Assembly (NCBI RefSeq): GCF_025753795.1
Contig: NZ_JAOWPS010000005.1
Coordinates: 496,001 to 560,000 of the forward strand
From: Mesorhizobium sp. YC-39
GTDB lineage: Bacteria > Pseudomonadota > Alphaproteobacteria > Rhizobiales > Rhizobiaceae
DNA length: 64,000 nucleotides
Direction of reading: 5' to 3'
The position numbers and the translations under genes are program-made. The stretch's first letter is position 1. Each line of letters opens with the position of its first letter. Of this stretch, positions 17,361 to 26,769 are shown one piece after another. The notes under the pieces were generated by a model. That model was not told the origin of the DNA, did not search any database, and worked only from the letters and a program-made list of their open reading frames with translations.

Positions 17361-18083
17361 ATGACGGTGAAGCCCCTCTACCGACGTGTCTTGCTGAAGG
17401 CATCGGGCGAAGCGTTGATGGGTGAGCAGCATTTCGGCATCGACGTGTCGGTCGTCGATCGCATCGCCGCCGACATCGCCGAGGCTCGCGCGCTCGGCAT
17501 CGAGGTCGGCGTCGTCATCGGCGGCGGCAACATCTTTCGCGGCGTGGCGGTTGCGTCCAAGGGCGGCGACCGCGTCACCGGCGACCATATGGGCATGCTT
17601 GCCACGGTCATCAACTCGCTGGCGCTGCGCACCTCGCTGAACAAGATCGGCGTCGACGCCGTGGTGCTGTCGGCGATCGCCATGCCCGAACTGTGCGAGA
17701 GTTTTTCCCAGCGTCAGGCGACCGCTTACATGAACCAGGGCAAGGTCGTCATTTTCGCCGGCGGCACCGGCAATCCCTTCTTCACCACCGATTCGGCCGC
17801 AGCGCTTCGCGCCGCAGAAATAGGCGCCGATGCGCTGTTCAAGGGCACCCAGGTCGACGGCGTCTACTCGGCCGATCCCAAGAAGGATCCGAATGCGACG
17901 CGTTTCGAGCGCATCAGCCATGCCGAAGTGATAAAACGCGGGCTATCAATCATGGACACGGCTGCGATTGCACTTGCGCGCGAAAACAACATTCCGATAA
18001 TCGTCTATTCGATACACGAGAAGGGCGGCTTTGGGGATATTCTGAGGGGTGGCGGCCGCTGCACGGTCGTCGCGGACGACTGA
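17361..18083 (+). CDS. pyrH: Uridylate kinase
   Basis: A 240-residue UMP kinase of the amino acid kinase family. It shows LYRRVLLKASGEALMGEQ at the N-terminus, VVIGGGNIFRG, GGTGNPFFTTDSAAALRAAE and KGTQVDGVYSADP. It makes UDP from UMP with ATP and is usually activated by GTP and inhibited by UTP. The start at 17361 follows GAGGACC. It heads the pyrH-frr-uppS-cdsA-rseP-bamA-lpx run. Confidence 0.98.
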   Translation: MTVKPLYRRVLLKASGEALMGEQHFGIDVSVVDRIAADIAEARALGIEVGVVIGGGNIFRGVAVASKGGDRVTGDHMGMLATVINSLALRTSLNKIGVDAVVLSAIAMPELCESFSQRQATAYMNQGKVVIFAGGTGNPFFTTDSAAALRAAEIGADALFKGTQVDGVYSADPKKDPNATRFERISHAEVIKRGLSIMDTAAIALARENNIPIIVYSIHEKGGFGDILRGGGRCTVVADD

Positions 18084-18200
18084 TCGGGAACAGGTTCCCG
18101 AACCGAGATCCGCGTGAACAAAAAGCGGATTTTCGGATTGAGACTCAAATGCGGGGTTTCCCCTGAAACAGTGAACCCGGGCCAACGGGTCGAGGAGACG

Positions 18201-18758
18201 ATGATGAGTGGCGAATACGACGATCTCAAACGGCGCATGGACGGGGCGATCGCGGCGTTCAAGCACGATCTGGCTTCGCTGCGGACCGGCCGCGCATCGA
18301 GCAATTTGCTCGATGCCATCCAGGTGCAAGCCTATGGCACCACCATGCCGATCAATCAGGTGGCGAATGTGTCGGTGCCCGAGCCGCGCATGATTTCGGT
18401 TTCGGTCTGGGACAAATCGATGGTCGGTGCGGTCGACCGCGCCATCCGTGAATCCAATCTCGGCTTCAACCCGATCGTCGACGGCACCAATCTCAGAATT
18501 CCGCTGCCCGAGCTCAACGAGCAGCGCCGCAAGGAACTGGTCAAGATTTCGCACGGCTATGCCGAGAATGCCCGCGTCGCCGTGCGCCATGTGCGCCGCG
18601 ACGGCATGGACTTTCTCAAGAAGGCGGAAAAAGACGGCGATATCAGCGAGGACGATCATCGCAAGCGCTCCGATCAGGTCCAGAAGCTCACCGACGAGAT
18701 GATCAGCACGATCGACCATCTGCTTTCCGATAAGGAAGCTGAAATCATGCAGGTTTAA
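18201..18758 (+). CDS. frr: Ribosome recycling factor
   Basis: A 185-residue protein that, with EF-G, splits post-termination ribosomes. LASLRTGRASSNLLD lies near residue 25, VSVPEPRMISVSVWDKS near residue 65, and the helical C-terminus is LRIPLPELNEQRRKELVKI. Adjacent ATG codons at 18201 and 18204 both follow GAGGAG; the first is given. The 117 bases after pyrH hold the dyad GGGAAC-AG-GTTCCC and another stem ending in GCGGATTTTC, possibly a weak attenuator. Confidence 0.97.
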   Translation: MMSGEYDDLKRRMDGAIAAFKHDLASLRTGRASSNLLDAIQVQAYGTTMPINQVANVSVPEPRMISVSVWDKSMVGAVDRAIRESNLGFNPIVDGTNLRIPLPELNEQRRKELVKISHGYAENARVAVRHVRRDGMDFLKKAEKDGDISEDDHRKRSDQVQKLTDEMISTIDHLLSDKEAEIMQV

Positions 18759-18787
18759 GGGTAGGTACCCGACCCGAAAGCGAAACT

Positions 18788-19519
18788 ATGACAAGCCCCG
18801 CGCATGTCGCGATAATCATGGACGGAAATGGACGCTGGGCCAAGGCACGTGGCATGCCGCGGCTTGCCGGGCATCGGGCCGGCGTCGAGGCGCTGCGCAA
18901 GACGGTGCGCGCCGCCCCCGGCCTTGGTATTTCCTTCCTGACCGTCTACGCCTTCTCGTCGGAAAACTGGTCGCGGCCAAAGTCCGAAGTCAGCGATCTG
19001 ATGGGCCTCTTGAAACTCTTCATCCGTCGCGATCTCGCCGAACTGCACCAGAGCGGCGTGCGGGTCAGGATCATTGGCGACAGGACAGGGCTGCAGTCCG
19101 ATATCAGGACCCTGCTTGAAGAGGCCGAAACGCTGACCGCGCGCAACGAGGCGCTGACCCTGATCATCGCTTTCAACTATGGCGGTCGCGACGAGATCGT
19201 GCGCACGGCGCGCAAACTTGCCTCCGCCGTGGCGCGCGGCGAACTCGACAGCGAGGCGATCACGGCCGAGTCCTTTGCTGGCGCTCTCGACACCAAAGGC
19301 ATCCCGGATCCGGAACTGGTCATACGCACCAGCGGCGAACTCAGGCTGTCGAATTTCCTGCTGTGGCAGGCGGCGTATAGCGAGCTCGTCTTCCTGCCCT
19401 GCTACTGGCCCGATTTCAGCCGCGAGCATCTGGCCGACGCGTTGCGCGATTTTGCCGGCCGCGAGCGTCGTTTCGGCGGGCTTGGCGCCCAGGACGTCGC
19501 TGTGACGGCCAAGGGATGA
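18788..19519 (+). CDS. uppS: Isoprenyl transferase (undecaprenyl diphosphate synthase)
   Basis: A 243-residue cis-prenyltransferase making the undecaprenyl diphosphate carrier for peptidoglycan and LPS. Diagnostic motifs are HVAIIMDGNGRWAKARG at the N-terminus (with the catalytic Asp), TVYAFSSENWSRP, and the C-terminal ELVIRTSGELRLSNFLLWQ and YSELVF. Its TGA overlaps the cdsA ATG (ATGA), so the two are translationally coupled. Confidence 0.97.
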   Translation: MTSPAHVAIIMDGNGRWAKARGMPRLAGHRAGVEALRKTVRAAPGLGISFLTVYAFSSENWSRPKSEVSDLMGLLKLFIRRDLAELHQSGVRVRIIGDRTGLQSDIRTLLEEAETLTARNEALTLIIAFNYGGRDEIVRTARKLASAVARGELDSEAITAESFAGALDTKGIPDPELVIRTSGELRLSNFLLWQAAYSELVFLPCYWPDFSREHLADALRDFAGRERRFGGLGAQDVAVTAKG

Positions 19520-20331
19520 GCAACCTCCAGCTTCGTGTCATCTCCTCTCTCGTCCTTGCCGTCGCCACGCTTGGCCTGACCTGGCTTGGCGGACTGCCGT
19601 TCCGCTTGCTGTGCGCCGCTATGGCGGCTGTGATCTTCCACGAATGGACGCGGATGTGCCGCCCGGCCGCCGGCCCGGGTCTTGGCTTTCTGCCCGAAGC
19701 GCTGCTTGTGGTCTTCGTCGGCGCCTTGATCGCCGGCCTGCCGGCTTTCTGGCTGCTGCCTCTGGTGGCAGTGCTGGTCCTGGTCGTCGTGGCTGCGGCC
19801 TGGGCGCGCAAGACAGGGCAGTGGGATGCCTCGGGCCTTGCCTATGCGGCCGTTTCGGGCCTGTCGCTTGCTCTTTTGCGCGACGGCGACTATCCCGGCC
19901 TCGTCGCCATTCTTTTCCTGTTCGCAGTGGTCTGGGCGACCGACATCTTTGCCTATTTCGTCGGCCGCAGCGTCGGCGGTCCGAAACTGGCGCCGTCGAT
20001 CTCGCCGGGCAAGACGCAGAGCGGCGCACTCGGTGGCGTCGTTGGCGGCGTGATTGCCGGGCTGCTGCTGGCCGCCGTGGCCGGGGCCGGCAATCTTGCC
20101 GTGCTCGGTGTCGTTGCGCTGGTGCTTTCAATCGTCGCTCAGGCCGGCGATCTGTTCGAATCGTGGGTGAAGCGCCGCCACGGCCGCAAGGATTCGGGCG
20201 TGCTGATACCTGGCCATGGCGGCGTCATGGACCGGGTCGACGGGCTTGTCGCGGCCGCTTTTGCCCTATACGTCATCGGCTGGATTTCGGCGAGCGCCGA
20301 CCATCCGGCACAGGGGCTGTTTCCAGCTTGA
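19516..20331 (+). CDS. cdsA: Phosphatidate cytidylyltransferase
   Basis: A 271-residue integral membrane enzyme making CDP-diacylglycerol from CTP and phosphatidate. It has about seven to eight hydrophobic segments. The CdsA signature lies near the C-terminus: SWVKRRHGRKDSGVLIPGHG, then GVMDRVDGL. ATDIFAYFVGRSVGG is also typical. It overlaps uppS by 4 bases. In many proteobacteria dxr follows cdsA; here an intergenic region with 17-bp repeats follows instead. Confidence 0.96.
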   Translation: MSNLQLRVISSLVLAVATLGLTWLGGLPFRLLCAAMAAVIFHEWTRMCRPAAGPGLGFLPEALLVVFVGALIAGLPAFWLLPLVAVLVLVVVAAAWARKTGQWDASGLAYAAVSGLSLALLRDGDYPGLVAILFLFAVVWATDIFAYFVGRSVGGPKLAPSISPGKTQSGALGGVVGGVIAGLLLAAVAGAGNLAVLGVVALVLSIVAQAGDLFESWVKRRHGRKDSGVLIPGHGGVMDRVDGLVAAAFALYVIGWISASADHPAQGLFPA

Positions 20332-20412
20332 ACGGCATGTTTCTTGGCGCGGCGCAGAATGCCGCCATGGATTCGCCTGGATTGATGTCACAGTCGCGGC
20401 GCACCCTCCCGT

Positions 20413-20480
20413 GTCGTGGAAGAAACTGGGTCGTGTAAGAATCTGGGTCGCGGAAGAATCTGGCTGCGGACGAATTTGAG
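20413..20480 (+). repeat. Four tandem 17-bp repeats upstream of rseP
   Basis: Units at 20413-20429, 20430-20446 and 20447-20463 share the consensus GTCGYGKAAGAAWCTGG; a fourth, degenerate unit runs 20464-20480. They fill the region just upstream of the rseP start, within the 157-base cdsA-rseP gap. They could encode a variable spacer or binding sites, or be remnants of slippage. Confidence 0.75.
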
Positions 20481-20488
20481 GGCATAAA

Positions 20489-21631
20489 TTGAACGAGATT
20501 CTTCACGCGGTTTTCAGCACGGAGGGCTTTTTCCTCGGTACGCTGGTGCCTTTCCTGTTTGTGCTGACCGTTGTCGTGTTCGTCCACGAAATGGGCCACT
20601 ACCTTGTCGGCCGCTGGTGCGGTATCGGCGTGCAAGCCTTCTCCATCGGCTTCGGTCCGGAACTGTTCGGCTTCAATGACAGCCATGGCACGCGCTGGAA
20701 ACTCTGCGCCATACCGCTCGGCGGCTATGTCAAATTCGTCGGCGACATGAACGCCACCTCAAGCCAGCCCAGTTCGGAAGAGCTCGAATCGCTGACCGAT
20801 GCCGAACGCAAGGTCGCTTTCCACACGCAGCCGATCTGGAAACGCGCGGCGACGGTGGTGGCCGGCCCTCTGTTCAATTTCCTGCTGACGATCGCCGTCT
20901 TTGCTGTGCTGTTTTCCGCCTATGGCCGCTATGTCTCGGAACCGATGGTGGCCGAAGTCACGGCCGATAGCCCAGCGGCCCAGGCCGGAATCCTGCCCGG
21001 CGATCGATTCGTCAGCGTCGACGGCAGCAAGGTCGAGACCTTCTCCGATGTCCAGCGCCTGGTCTCTGGCCGCGCCGACGATGCCATTACCTTCGTCATG
21101 CTGCGCGACGGCAAGGAGGTCACCGTCACCGCGACTCCGCGGCTGATGGAGCAGGAAGACGCACTGGGCAACAAGGTCAAGGTGGCCGTGATCGGCGTCG
21201 TCAACAACAAGGAACTCGGCCAGCCACGGCTGATCACCTATAGCCCGGCCGGCGCCCTGACCGCCGCGGTCGAGGAAACCGGCCATATCATCCAACGCAC
21301 CGGTCAGTTCCTGCAGCGTTTCGTTGTCGGGCGCGAGGACAAATGCCAGCTTGGCGGGCCAGTGAAGATCGCCGACATGGCCGGCAAGGCGGCAAAGCTG
21401 GGCTTTGAGTGGCTCGTGCAGCTTGTTGCGCTTTTGTCGGTCGGGATCGGTATTCTCAACCTTTTGCCGATTCCCCCCCTCGACGGCGGCCATCTCCTGT
21501 TCTACGGCGTGGAGGCCATAATCCGGCGGCCGGTGTCGGAACGGATGATGGAAATGGCCTACAGGAGCGGCCTGATTCTGGTCCTGGGCTTCATGGGCTT
21601 CGTTTTCTGGAACGATCTGTTTGGGTGCTGA
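20489..21631 (+). CDS. rseP: Site-2 protease RseP (zinc metalloprotease)
   Basis: A 380-residue inner-membrane M50 metalloprotease for regulated intramembrane proteolysis (the alphaproteobacterial orthologue is MmpA). HEMGH at residues 33-37 lies in the first transmembrane helix, a PDZ domain follows (SPAAQAGILPGDRFVSVDG near residue 160), and PPLDGGHLL near residue 332 supplies the third zinc ligand. The TTG at 20489 is chosen because GAGG lies ahead and the downstream reading matches the family N-terminus. Next gene: bamA. Confidence 0.95.
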   Translation: MNEILHAVFSTEGFFLGTLVPFLFVLTVVVFVHEMGHYLVGRWCGIGVQAFSIGFGPELFGFNDSHGTRWKLCAIPLGGYVKFVGDMNATSSQPSSEELESLTDAERKVAFHTQPIWKRAATVVAGPLFNFLLTIAVFAVLFSAYGRYVSEPMVAEVTADSPAAQAGILPGDRFVSVDGSKVETFSDVQRLVSGRADDAITFVMLRDGKEVTVTATPRLMEQEDALGNKVKVAVIGVVNNKELGQPRLITYSPAGALTAAVEETGHIIQRTGQFLQRFVVGREDKCQLGGPVKIADMAGKAAKLGFEWLVQLVALLSVGIGILNLLPIPPLDGGHLLFYGVEAIIRRPVSERMMEMAYRSGLILVLGFMGFVFWNDLFGC

Positions 21632-21848
21632 AATCATGAAGAAATCTGGCTTCGGCACCACCAATGTTGAGACGCCGTTTACCATGCACGGGGGTTGGCG
21701 TGACGCGAAAGCCACGCCCCAAGGCTAAGTAATTACAAATTAACCAGAAGCCTTGCGTGTAGGGAAAATCCGGTTAATACGGTAGGGGAAATTACCGCAC
21801 GTCCGGTTTTCTCGCCGTGGGGACTACGAGAAAAGGTACAAAAGCCCG

Positions 21849-24218
21849 ATGAAGGCAGCATCCAAGTTTTTGAGCGCCGCGTCCGCGGTGGCCTTGTCCG
21901 CCGCCCTGGTCGTGCCAGGTGCGCTCGCAGTGCAGTTCGTTGCCACATCGGCAGCCGAGGCCGCTGTTGTTTCGCGGGTTGAAGTCAGCGGCAATCAGCG
22001 TGTCGATGCTGACACCATCCGCAACTACGTCTCGATCAAGCCCGGCAAGGCGTTTTCCAGCTCCGACATCGACGATGCCGTGAAGGCGCTGTTCGGTACC
22101 GGCCTGTTCTCCGACGTCCAGATCAACCAGGTCGGTTCGACGCTGGTCATCAAGGTTTCCGAGTATCAGGTCGTCAACCAGGTGCTGTTCCAGGGCAACA
22201 AGAAGCTCAAGGACAACGCCTTGGCGATGGCGGTCCAGTTGAAGCCGCGTGGAACGTTCTCGCAGGCGACGCTCGATGCCGACGTCGAGGCGGTCAAGGC
22301 CGCCTACCGGCGCATCGGCCGTGATGACGCCGCCGTGACCACCCAGATCATGGATCTCGGCGACAATCGCGTGAACGTGGTCTTCAACATCAACGAAGGC
22401 GACCGTACTCAGATCGCGGCGATCAATTTCGTCGGCAACAGCGCCTATTCAAGCCGCCGGCTGTCGGACGTCATCAACACCAAGCGCTCGTCGTGGCTTT
22501 CCTTCGTGCTGCGCGACGACGTCTATGACGACGACAAGCTGCGCGCCGACGAGGAGCTGTTGCGCCGTTTCTACTACAATCACGGTTATGCCGACTTCCA
22601 GGTCGTCTCGGCGGTTGGCGAACTCGACAACGCCACCAACAAATACACGGTGACCATCACCGTGCAGGAAGGCGACCGCTACACATTCGGCGACGTCAGC
22701 GTCGAGAGCACGATTCCCGAGGTTGACAGCAAGTCGCTGGAGTCGGTGGTCGAAACCCACAAGGGCGACGTCTACAACGCCAAGAATGTCGAAGACACCA
22801 TCATCGCGCTGACGGAGAAGGTCGCGGGTTCAGGCTATGCCTTCGCCCAGGTGACGCCGCGCGGCGACCGCAATTTCGAGAACCACACGATTTCGGTCGT
22901 CTATACGATCGACCAGGGCACCAAGGCCTATGTCGAACGCATCGAGATACGCGGCAACGATCGGACGCGCGACTACGTCATTCGCCGCGAGTTCGACGTG
23001 AGCGAGGGCGATGCCTTCAATCAGGTTCTCATCCAGCGCGCGAAGAAGCGGCTGGAAGCGCTCGATTATTTTCAGAAAGTCGATGTTTCGACCGTGCCGG
23101 GCTCGCAGCCTGATCAGGTCGTGCTCGTGGTCGACGTGGTCGAGAAATCGACCGGCGAGTTCTCGGTCGGCGCTGGCTATTCAACCGGCGGCGACACGGC
23201 AGGTCCGTCCGTCGAGGGATCGATCACCGAGCGCAACTTCCTCGGCCGCGGCCAGTTCATCAAGCTGTCGGCCGGCGGCGGCAAGAATTCGCGCGACTAC
23301 AGCCTCTCCTTCACCGAACCGTATTTCCTTGGACGGCGCATCGCCGCCGGTTTCGATATCTACCAGCGTACCAGGGAATACGACGACTACGACAGCGAGA
23401 CGATCGGGGCGACGGTTCGCTTCGGCCTGCCGATCACCGACAACATCTCGACCCAGCTTGCGTATAATATCTCGCAGGAGAAGTACGAGCTCGACGACGG
23501 TTGTAAGACCGCCGGGGTTTTCGATCCCGCCAAATGCGACGTCTCAGAGGCAATCCTGGACGGTATTGATCAGAGCCCGTGGCTCAAATCGTCGGTCAGC
23601 CTCGGCCTGCTGTACAACACCATCGACGACATGAAGAACCCGCATGACGGCATCTATGCCAATGTCAGCACGGAGTTCGCCGGTCTCGGTGGCGACGCCA
23701 AGTACGTCAAGGTTACGGCGCGCGGCAGCTATTATCAGACACTGTCGGAGCAACTCGATCTGGTCGGCCTGATTTCGGGCGGCGCTGGCCATGTCCAGGG
23801 TTATGGCAGCGACGACCTGCGCATCTTCGATCACTTCCAGAGCAGCGACCGCATGATCCGCGGCTTCGCCTATGGCGGCATCGGCCCTGTCGACTCGGAC
23901 GGCGCCGGTGACCATTTGGGCGGCACCACTTATTTTAATGCTTCGGCGGAAGCCCAGTTCCCGCTGCCGGTCATTCCGGAAAGTTTCGGCCTGCGCGGCG
24001 CGGTCTTCGCCGATGCGGCAACGCTCTATGGCAGCAAGGTCAGGGCCGACCTTGTCAACCAGGCATCAACCGAGATGGAGTGGCGTGCCTCGGTCGGCGT
24101 CGGCTTGATGTGGGCGTCGCCCTTTGGTCCGATCCGCATCGACTACGCGATCCCGGTCAAGAAGGAATCGACCGACGACGTGCAGGAATTCAACTTCGGC
24201 ATATCGACCCGCTTCTGA
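21849..24218 (+). CDS. bamA: Outer membrane protein assembly factor BamA
   Basis: A 789-residue Omp85 protein with a signal peptide, five POTRA domains (about residues 35-430) and a 16-stranded barrel. The first POTRA begins VVSRVEVSGNQRVDADTIRN. The barrel ends with FNFGISTRF, with the terminal Phe typical of outer membrane proteins. GFPIRIDYAIP-like residues of strand 15 read FGPIRIDYAIPVKK. The 217-base upstream gap holds a GGCGTG/CACGCC stem (about 21695-21719) and AT-rich sequence with TTAACC, probably a bamA promoter independent of rseP. Confidence 0.97.
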   Translation: MKAASKFLSAASAVALSAALVVPGALAVQFVATSAAEAAVVSRVEVSGNQRVDADTIRNYVSIKPGKAFSSSDIDDAVKALFGTGLFSDVQINQVGSTLVIKVSEYQVVNQVLFQGNKKLKDNALAMAVQLKPRGTFSQATLDADVEAVKAAYRRIGRDDAAVTTQIMDLGDNRVNVVFNINEGDRTQIAAINFVGNSAYSSRRLSDVINTKRSSWLSFVLRDDVYDDDKLRADEELLRRFYYNHGYADFQVVSAVGELDNATNKYTVTITVQEGDRYTFGDVSVESTIPEVDSKSLESVVETHKGDVYNAKNVEDTIIALTEKVAGSGYAFAQVTPRGDRNFENHTISVVYTIDQGTKAYVERIEIRGNDRTRDYVIRREFDVSEGDAFNQVLIQRAKKRLEALDYFQKVDVSTVPGSQPDQVVLVVDVVEKSTGEFSVGAGYSTGGDTAGPSVEGSITERNFLGRGQFIKLSAGGGKNSRDYSLSFTEPYFLGRRIAAGFDIYQRTREYDDYDSETIGATVRFGLPITDNISTQLAYNISQEKYELDDGCKTAGVFDPAKCDVSEAILDGIDQSPWLKSSVSLGLLYNTIDDMKNPHDGIYANVSTEFAGLGGDAKYVKVTARGSYYQTLSEQLDLVGLISGGAGHVQGYGSDDLRIFDHFQSSDRMIRGFAYGGIGPVDSDGAGDHLGGTTYFNASAEAQFPLPVIPESFGLRGAVFADAATLYGSKVRADLVNQASTEMEWRASVGVGLMWASPFGPIRIDYAIPVKKESTDDVQEFNFGISTRF

Positions 24219-24319
24219 TCCGCGGGGACGATGCTTCCGGGCCGTTGGGGTCCGGAAGAGACTGATCCGACACTACAGCGCCGCGCGCGCAAGGGACGCT
24301 GTAGCACTTTGATTTTGCG

Positions 24320-24360
24320 CATGATCCTTTTCGACTATCGATTCCGATTTTCGGGGTCAT
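24320..24360. repeat. REP-like intergenic palindrome
   Basis: ATGATCC at the left and GGGGTCAT at the right pair with one G-U, around an internal stretch containing CCGATTTTCGG. It is related to the palindromes at 12137 and 46841 and lies between bamA and lpxD. Confidence 0.65.
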
Positions 24361-24385
24361 GTGCTAGCTGGATATTGCTTTTGGA

Positions 24386-25444
24386 ATGACCGATCCGGTG
24401 TTCTTCGCGCCCTCACGCCGGTATACGGCCGGCGAAGTCGCGAATCTGACCGGCGCGGTGCTCGCCGATACCAGTCAGTCCCATATATCGATCGCGGCGT
24501 TGGCGCCGGCAAACGAGGGCGGCGAGCACGCGCTCGTTTTCGTCGACGGCAGGCGCAACTTCGCGCTGATGCAGTCGCTGAAGGCTGCCGCCGTTCTCTG
24601 CCCCACCGAATTCGCGAGCAAGGCGCCGGCGGGTATTGCGGTTCTGGTCCATCCGCGCCCGCAGCAGGCTTTCGCGATGGTCGGTCGCCTGCTTTTCCCG
24701 ACAGCCGCGACACCGGGGCCGATGACTAGCGAAACCGGCATATCGCCGCACGCCCATGTCGATGCGACCGCTCATATCGAGGCTGGCGCCGTCATCGAGG
24801 CCGGCGCGGTGATCGGACCGCGTGTCTCGATCGGCAGCGGAACGGTCATCGCTCCCCATGCCGTCATCGGCTACTCCTGCCAGATCGGCCGCGACGGCTA
24901 TATCGGCCCCGGTGCCAGCGTCCAGTATGCGTTGATCGGCAATCGCGTCATCATCCATGGCGGCGCCCGCATCGGCCAGGACGGGTTTGGCTTTGTGGCC
25001 GGCGCCAAGGGGCCGGAACGCGTCCCGCAAATCGGCCGCGTCGTTATCCAGGACGACGTCGAGATCGGCTCGAACACCACGGTCGACCGTGGCGCCATGT
25101 CTGACACGATCATCGGCCAGGGCACCAAGATCGACAATCTGGTGCAGATCGCTCATAACGTCCGCATCGGCCGCAATTGCATAATAGCCGGACTTTCCGG
25201 TATTTCCGGTTCCGTGACTGTCGGCGACAACGTCACCATGGGTGGCGGCGTCGGCCTTGCGGATCACCTGACCATCGGGACAGGAGCGAAGCTTGCTGCA
25301 AGAAGTGGGTTCATGAGCAACGTCCCGGCGGGCGAGATCTGGGGGGGATACCCGGCACAACCGATGGCGGAAGCCATGCGGGAGATCGCGGCTCTGCGAA
25401 GACTGGCGCGCGCGCGCAAACCGGGCGATGGAGGAAGTAGCTGA
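24386..25444 (+). CDS. lpxD: UDP-3-O-(3-hydroxyacyl)glucosamine N-acyltransferase
   Basis: A 352-residue hexapeptide-repeat acyltransferase for the third step of lipid A synthesis. The N-terminal uridine-binding domain covers about 100 residues, followed by a left-handed beta-helix with VIEAGAVIGPRVSIGSG. The catalytic His lies in IDNLVQIAHNVRIG, near residue 255. The C-terminus is a short helical segment. It begins the lpxD-fabZ-lpxA-lpxI-lpxB block, with fabZ 1 base downstream. Confidence 0.96.
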   Translation: MTDPVFFAPSRRYTAGEVANLTGAVLADTSQSHISIAALAPANEGGEHALVFVDGRRNFALMQSLKAAAVLCPTEFASKAPAGIAVLVHPRPQQAFAMVGRLLFPTAATPGPMTSETGISPHAHVDATAHIEAGAVIEAGAVIGPRVSIGSGTVIAPHAVIGYSCQIGRDGYIGPGASVQYALIGNRVIIHGGARIGQDGFGFVAGAKGPERVPQIGRVVIQDDVEIGSNTTVDRGAMSDTIIGQGTKIDNLVQIAHNVRIGRNCIIAGLSGISGSVTVGDNVTMGGGVGLADHLTIGTGAKLAARSGFMSNVPAGEIWGGYPAQPMAEAMREIAALRRLARARKPGDGGSS

Positions 25445-25445
25445 G

Positions 25446-25904
25446 ATGGACGCGGCGACGACGCTCGAAGCAGTCGACATATTGGGGCTGATGAAGCTCC
25501 TGCCGCATCGCTATCCGTTCTTGATGATCGACCGCATCATCGAGATCGATGGCGACGAGTCGGCTATCGGCATCAAGAACGTGACCATAAACGAGCCGCA
25601 TTTCCAAGGTCATTTCCCTGACCAGCCGGTCATGCCCGGCGTCCTGATCGTCGAGGCAATGGCGCAAACCGCCGGCGCCATCTGCATCCGCAGCCTTGCC
25701 GCCGAAAAACCGTCGCTGGTTTATTTCCTGACCATCGACAATGCCAAATTCCGCAGGCCGGTCGTTCCCGGCGACCAGCTGAAGATCCATGTCAAGAAAA
25801 TCAAGAAACGCGGTAACCTGCTCAAATTCGCCTGCGAAGCTCTGGTCGACGGCGTCAAGGCCGCCGAGGCTGAGATCTCGGCGATGATGGTCACCAGCGA
25901 TTGA
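25446..25904 (+). CDS. fabZ: 3-hydroxyacyl-ACP dehydratase FabZ
   Basis: A 152-residue hot-dog fold dehydratase of type II fatty acid synthesis. LMKLLPHRYPFLMIDR lies near residue 13, followed by the active-site helix HFPDQPVMPGVLIVEAMAQ, with catalytic His and Glu. The ATG at 25446 has GGAGG about 11 bases upstream; an in-frame ATG at 25428 overlaps lpxD and would add six residues. Placed between lpxD and lpxA, it balances 3-hydroxyacyl-ACP between membrane lipid and lipid A. Confidence 0.96.
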   Translation: MDAATTLEAVDILGLMKLLPHRYPFLMIDRIIEIDGDESAIGIKNVTINEPHFQGHFPDQPVMPGVLIVEAMAQTAGAICIRSLAAEKPSLVYFLTIDNAKFRRPVVPGDQLKIHVKKIKKRGNLLKFACEALVDGVKAAEAEISAMMVTSD

Positions 25905-25911
25905 CGATCGA

Positions 25912-26751
25912 ATGCTTATGAAAATCCAGACAGTCATCCATCCATCTTCGGTTATCGAGGCGGGCGCCAAAATCGGCGAAGGCGTCCGCATCGGCCCCTT
26001 CTGTCATGTCAGCGCCGACGCGGTGATCGGCGATCGCGTCGAACTGGTCAGCCACGTCTCGGTGATGGGCGCGACCACGATCGGCGCCTCGACCAAGGTC
26101 TATCCGATGGCGATACTGGGCGGGCCGCCGCAGAACACCAAGCACAAGGGCGGCCGCACCACGCTTGTCATCGGCGAGAACTGCACGATCCGCGAAGCCG
26201 TGACCATGCATCTCGGCACCGATTCCAGCCGCGGCGAGACGACAATCGGCGACAACGGCAATTTCCTTGCCTATGCCCATATCGCCCATGACTGCGTCGT
26301 CGGCAGGAACGCCACCTTCGCCAATCAAGCGACGCTGGGCGGCCATTGCGAGATCGGCGACAATGTCTATATCGGAGGCCTTACCGCCGTTCATCAATTT
26401 GTCCGCGTCGGCGACAACGCCTTCCTCGGCGGTTGCTCGGCAATCGTTGGCGATGTCATTCCCTACGCCATAGCCGTCGGCAACCGCGCCAGCCTTCGCG
26501 GCCTCAACATCATCGGTTTGAAACGCGCCGGCCTGCCGCGCTCGGAGATCCAAACGTTGCGCAAGGCCTACAGGACGATCTTCGACCGCTCCCGAACCGT
26601 CGGCGAGAACATCGAATTCGCCAAGGCGGAGTTCGCCTCGTCGCCGACTGCCATGAAGATCATCGATTTCATCGCCAGTCGCGGCAAGCGGCACTACGCC
26701 GTCCCGTCGCTCAAGGCTGGCGACGGCGAGAATGCCGATGACGAAGACTAA
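25912..26751 (+). CDS. lpxA: Acyl-ACP--UDP-N-acetylglucosamine O-acyltransferase
   Basis: A 279-residue trimeric beta-helix enzyme for the first step of lipid A synthesis. Hexapeptide repeats run from residue 10 (VIEAGAKIGEGVRIGPF). The catalytic His lies in FLAYAHIAHDCVVG, near residue 125. The C-terminal helical domain contains GLKRAGLPRSEIQTLRKAY. Its last codons lie in a 20-base tandem duplication that also supplies the lpxI start. Confidence 0.97.
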   Translation: MLMKIQTVIHPSSVIEAGAKIGEGVRIGPFCHVSADAVIGDRVELVSHVSVMGATTIGASTKVYPMAILGGPPQNTKHKGGRTTLVIGENCTIREAVTMHLGTDSSRGETTIGDNGNFLAYAHIAHDCVVGRNATFANQATLGGHCEIGDNVYIGGLTAVHQFVRVGDNAFLGGCSAIVGDVIPYAIAVGNRASLRGLNIIGLKRAGLPRSEIQTLRKAYRTIFDRSRTVGENIEFAKAEFASSPTAMKIIDFIASRGKRHYAVPSLKAGDGENADDED

Positions 26752-26769
26752 GCGCCGATGACGAAGACT
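26734..26769 (+). repeat. Tandem duplication at the lpxA-lpxI junction
   Basis: GCCGATGACGAAGACT occurs at 26734-26749 and again at 26754-26769 with a 20-base period. The first copy encodes the last residues of LpxA (ADDED before the stop). The second supplies the ATG and first codons of lpxI (MTKT). Confidence 0.8.

Noticed and set aside
20413..20480. 17-bp repeats as a CRISPR array
   Set aside because: Units are directly adjacent without spacers, too short, and no cas genes are near.
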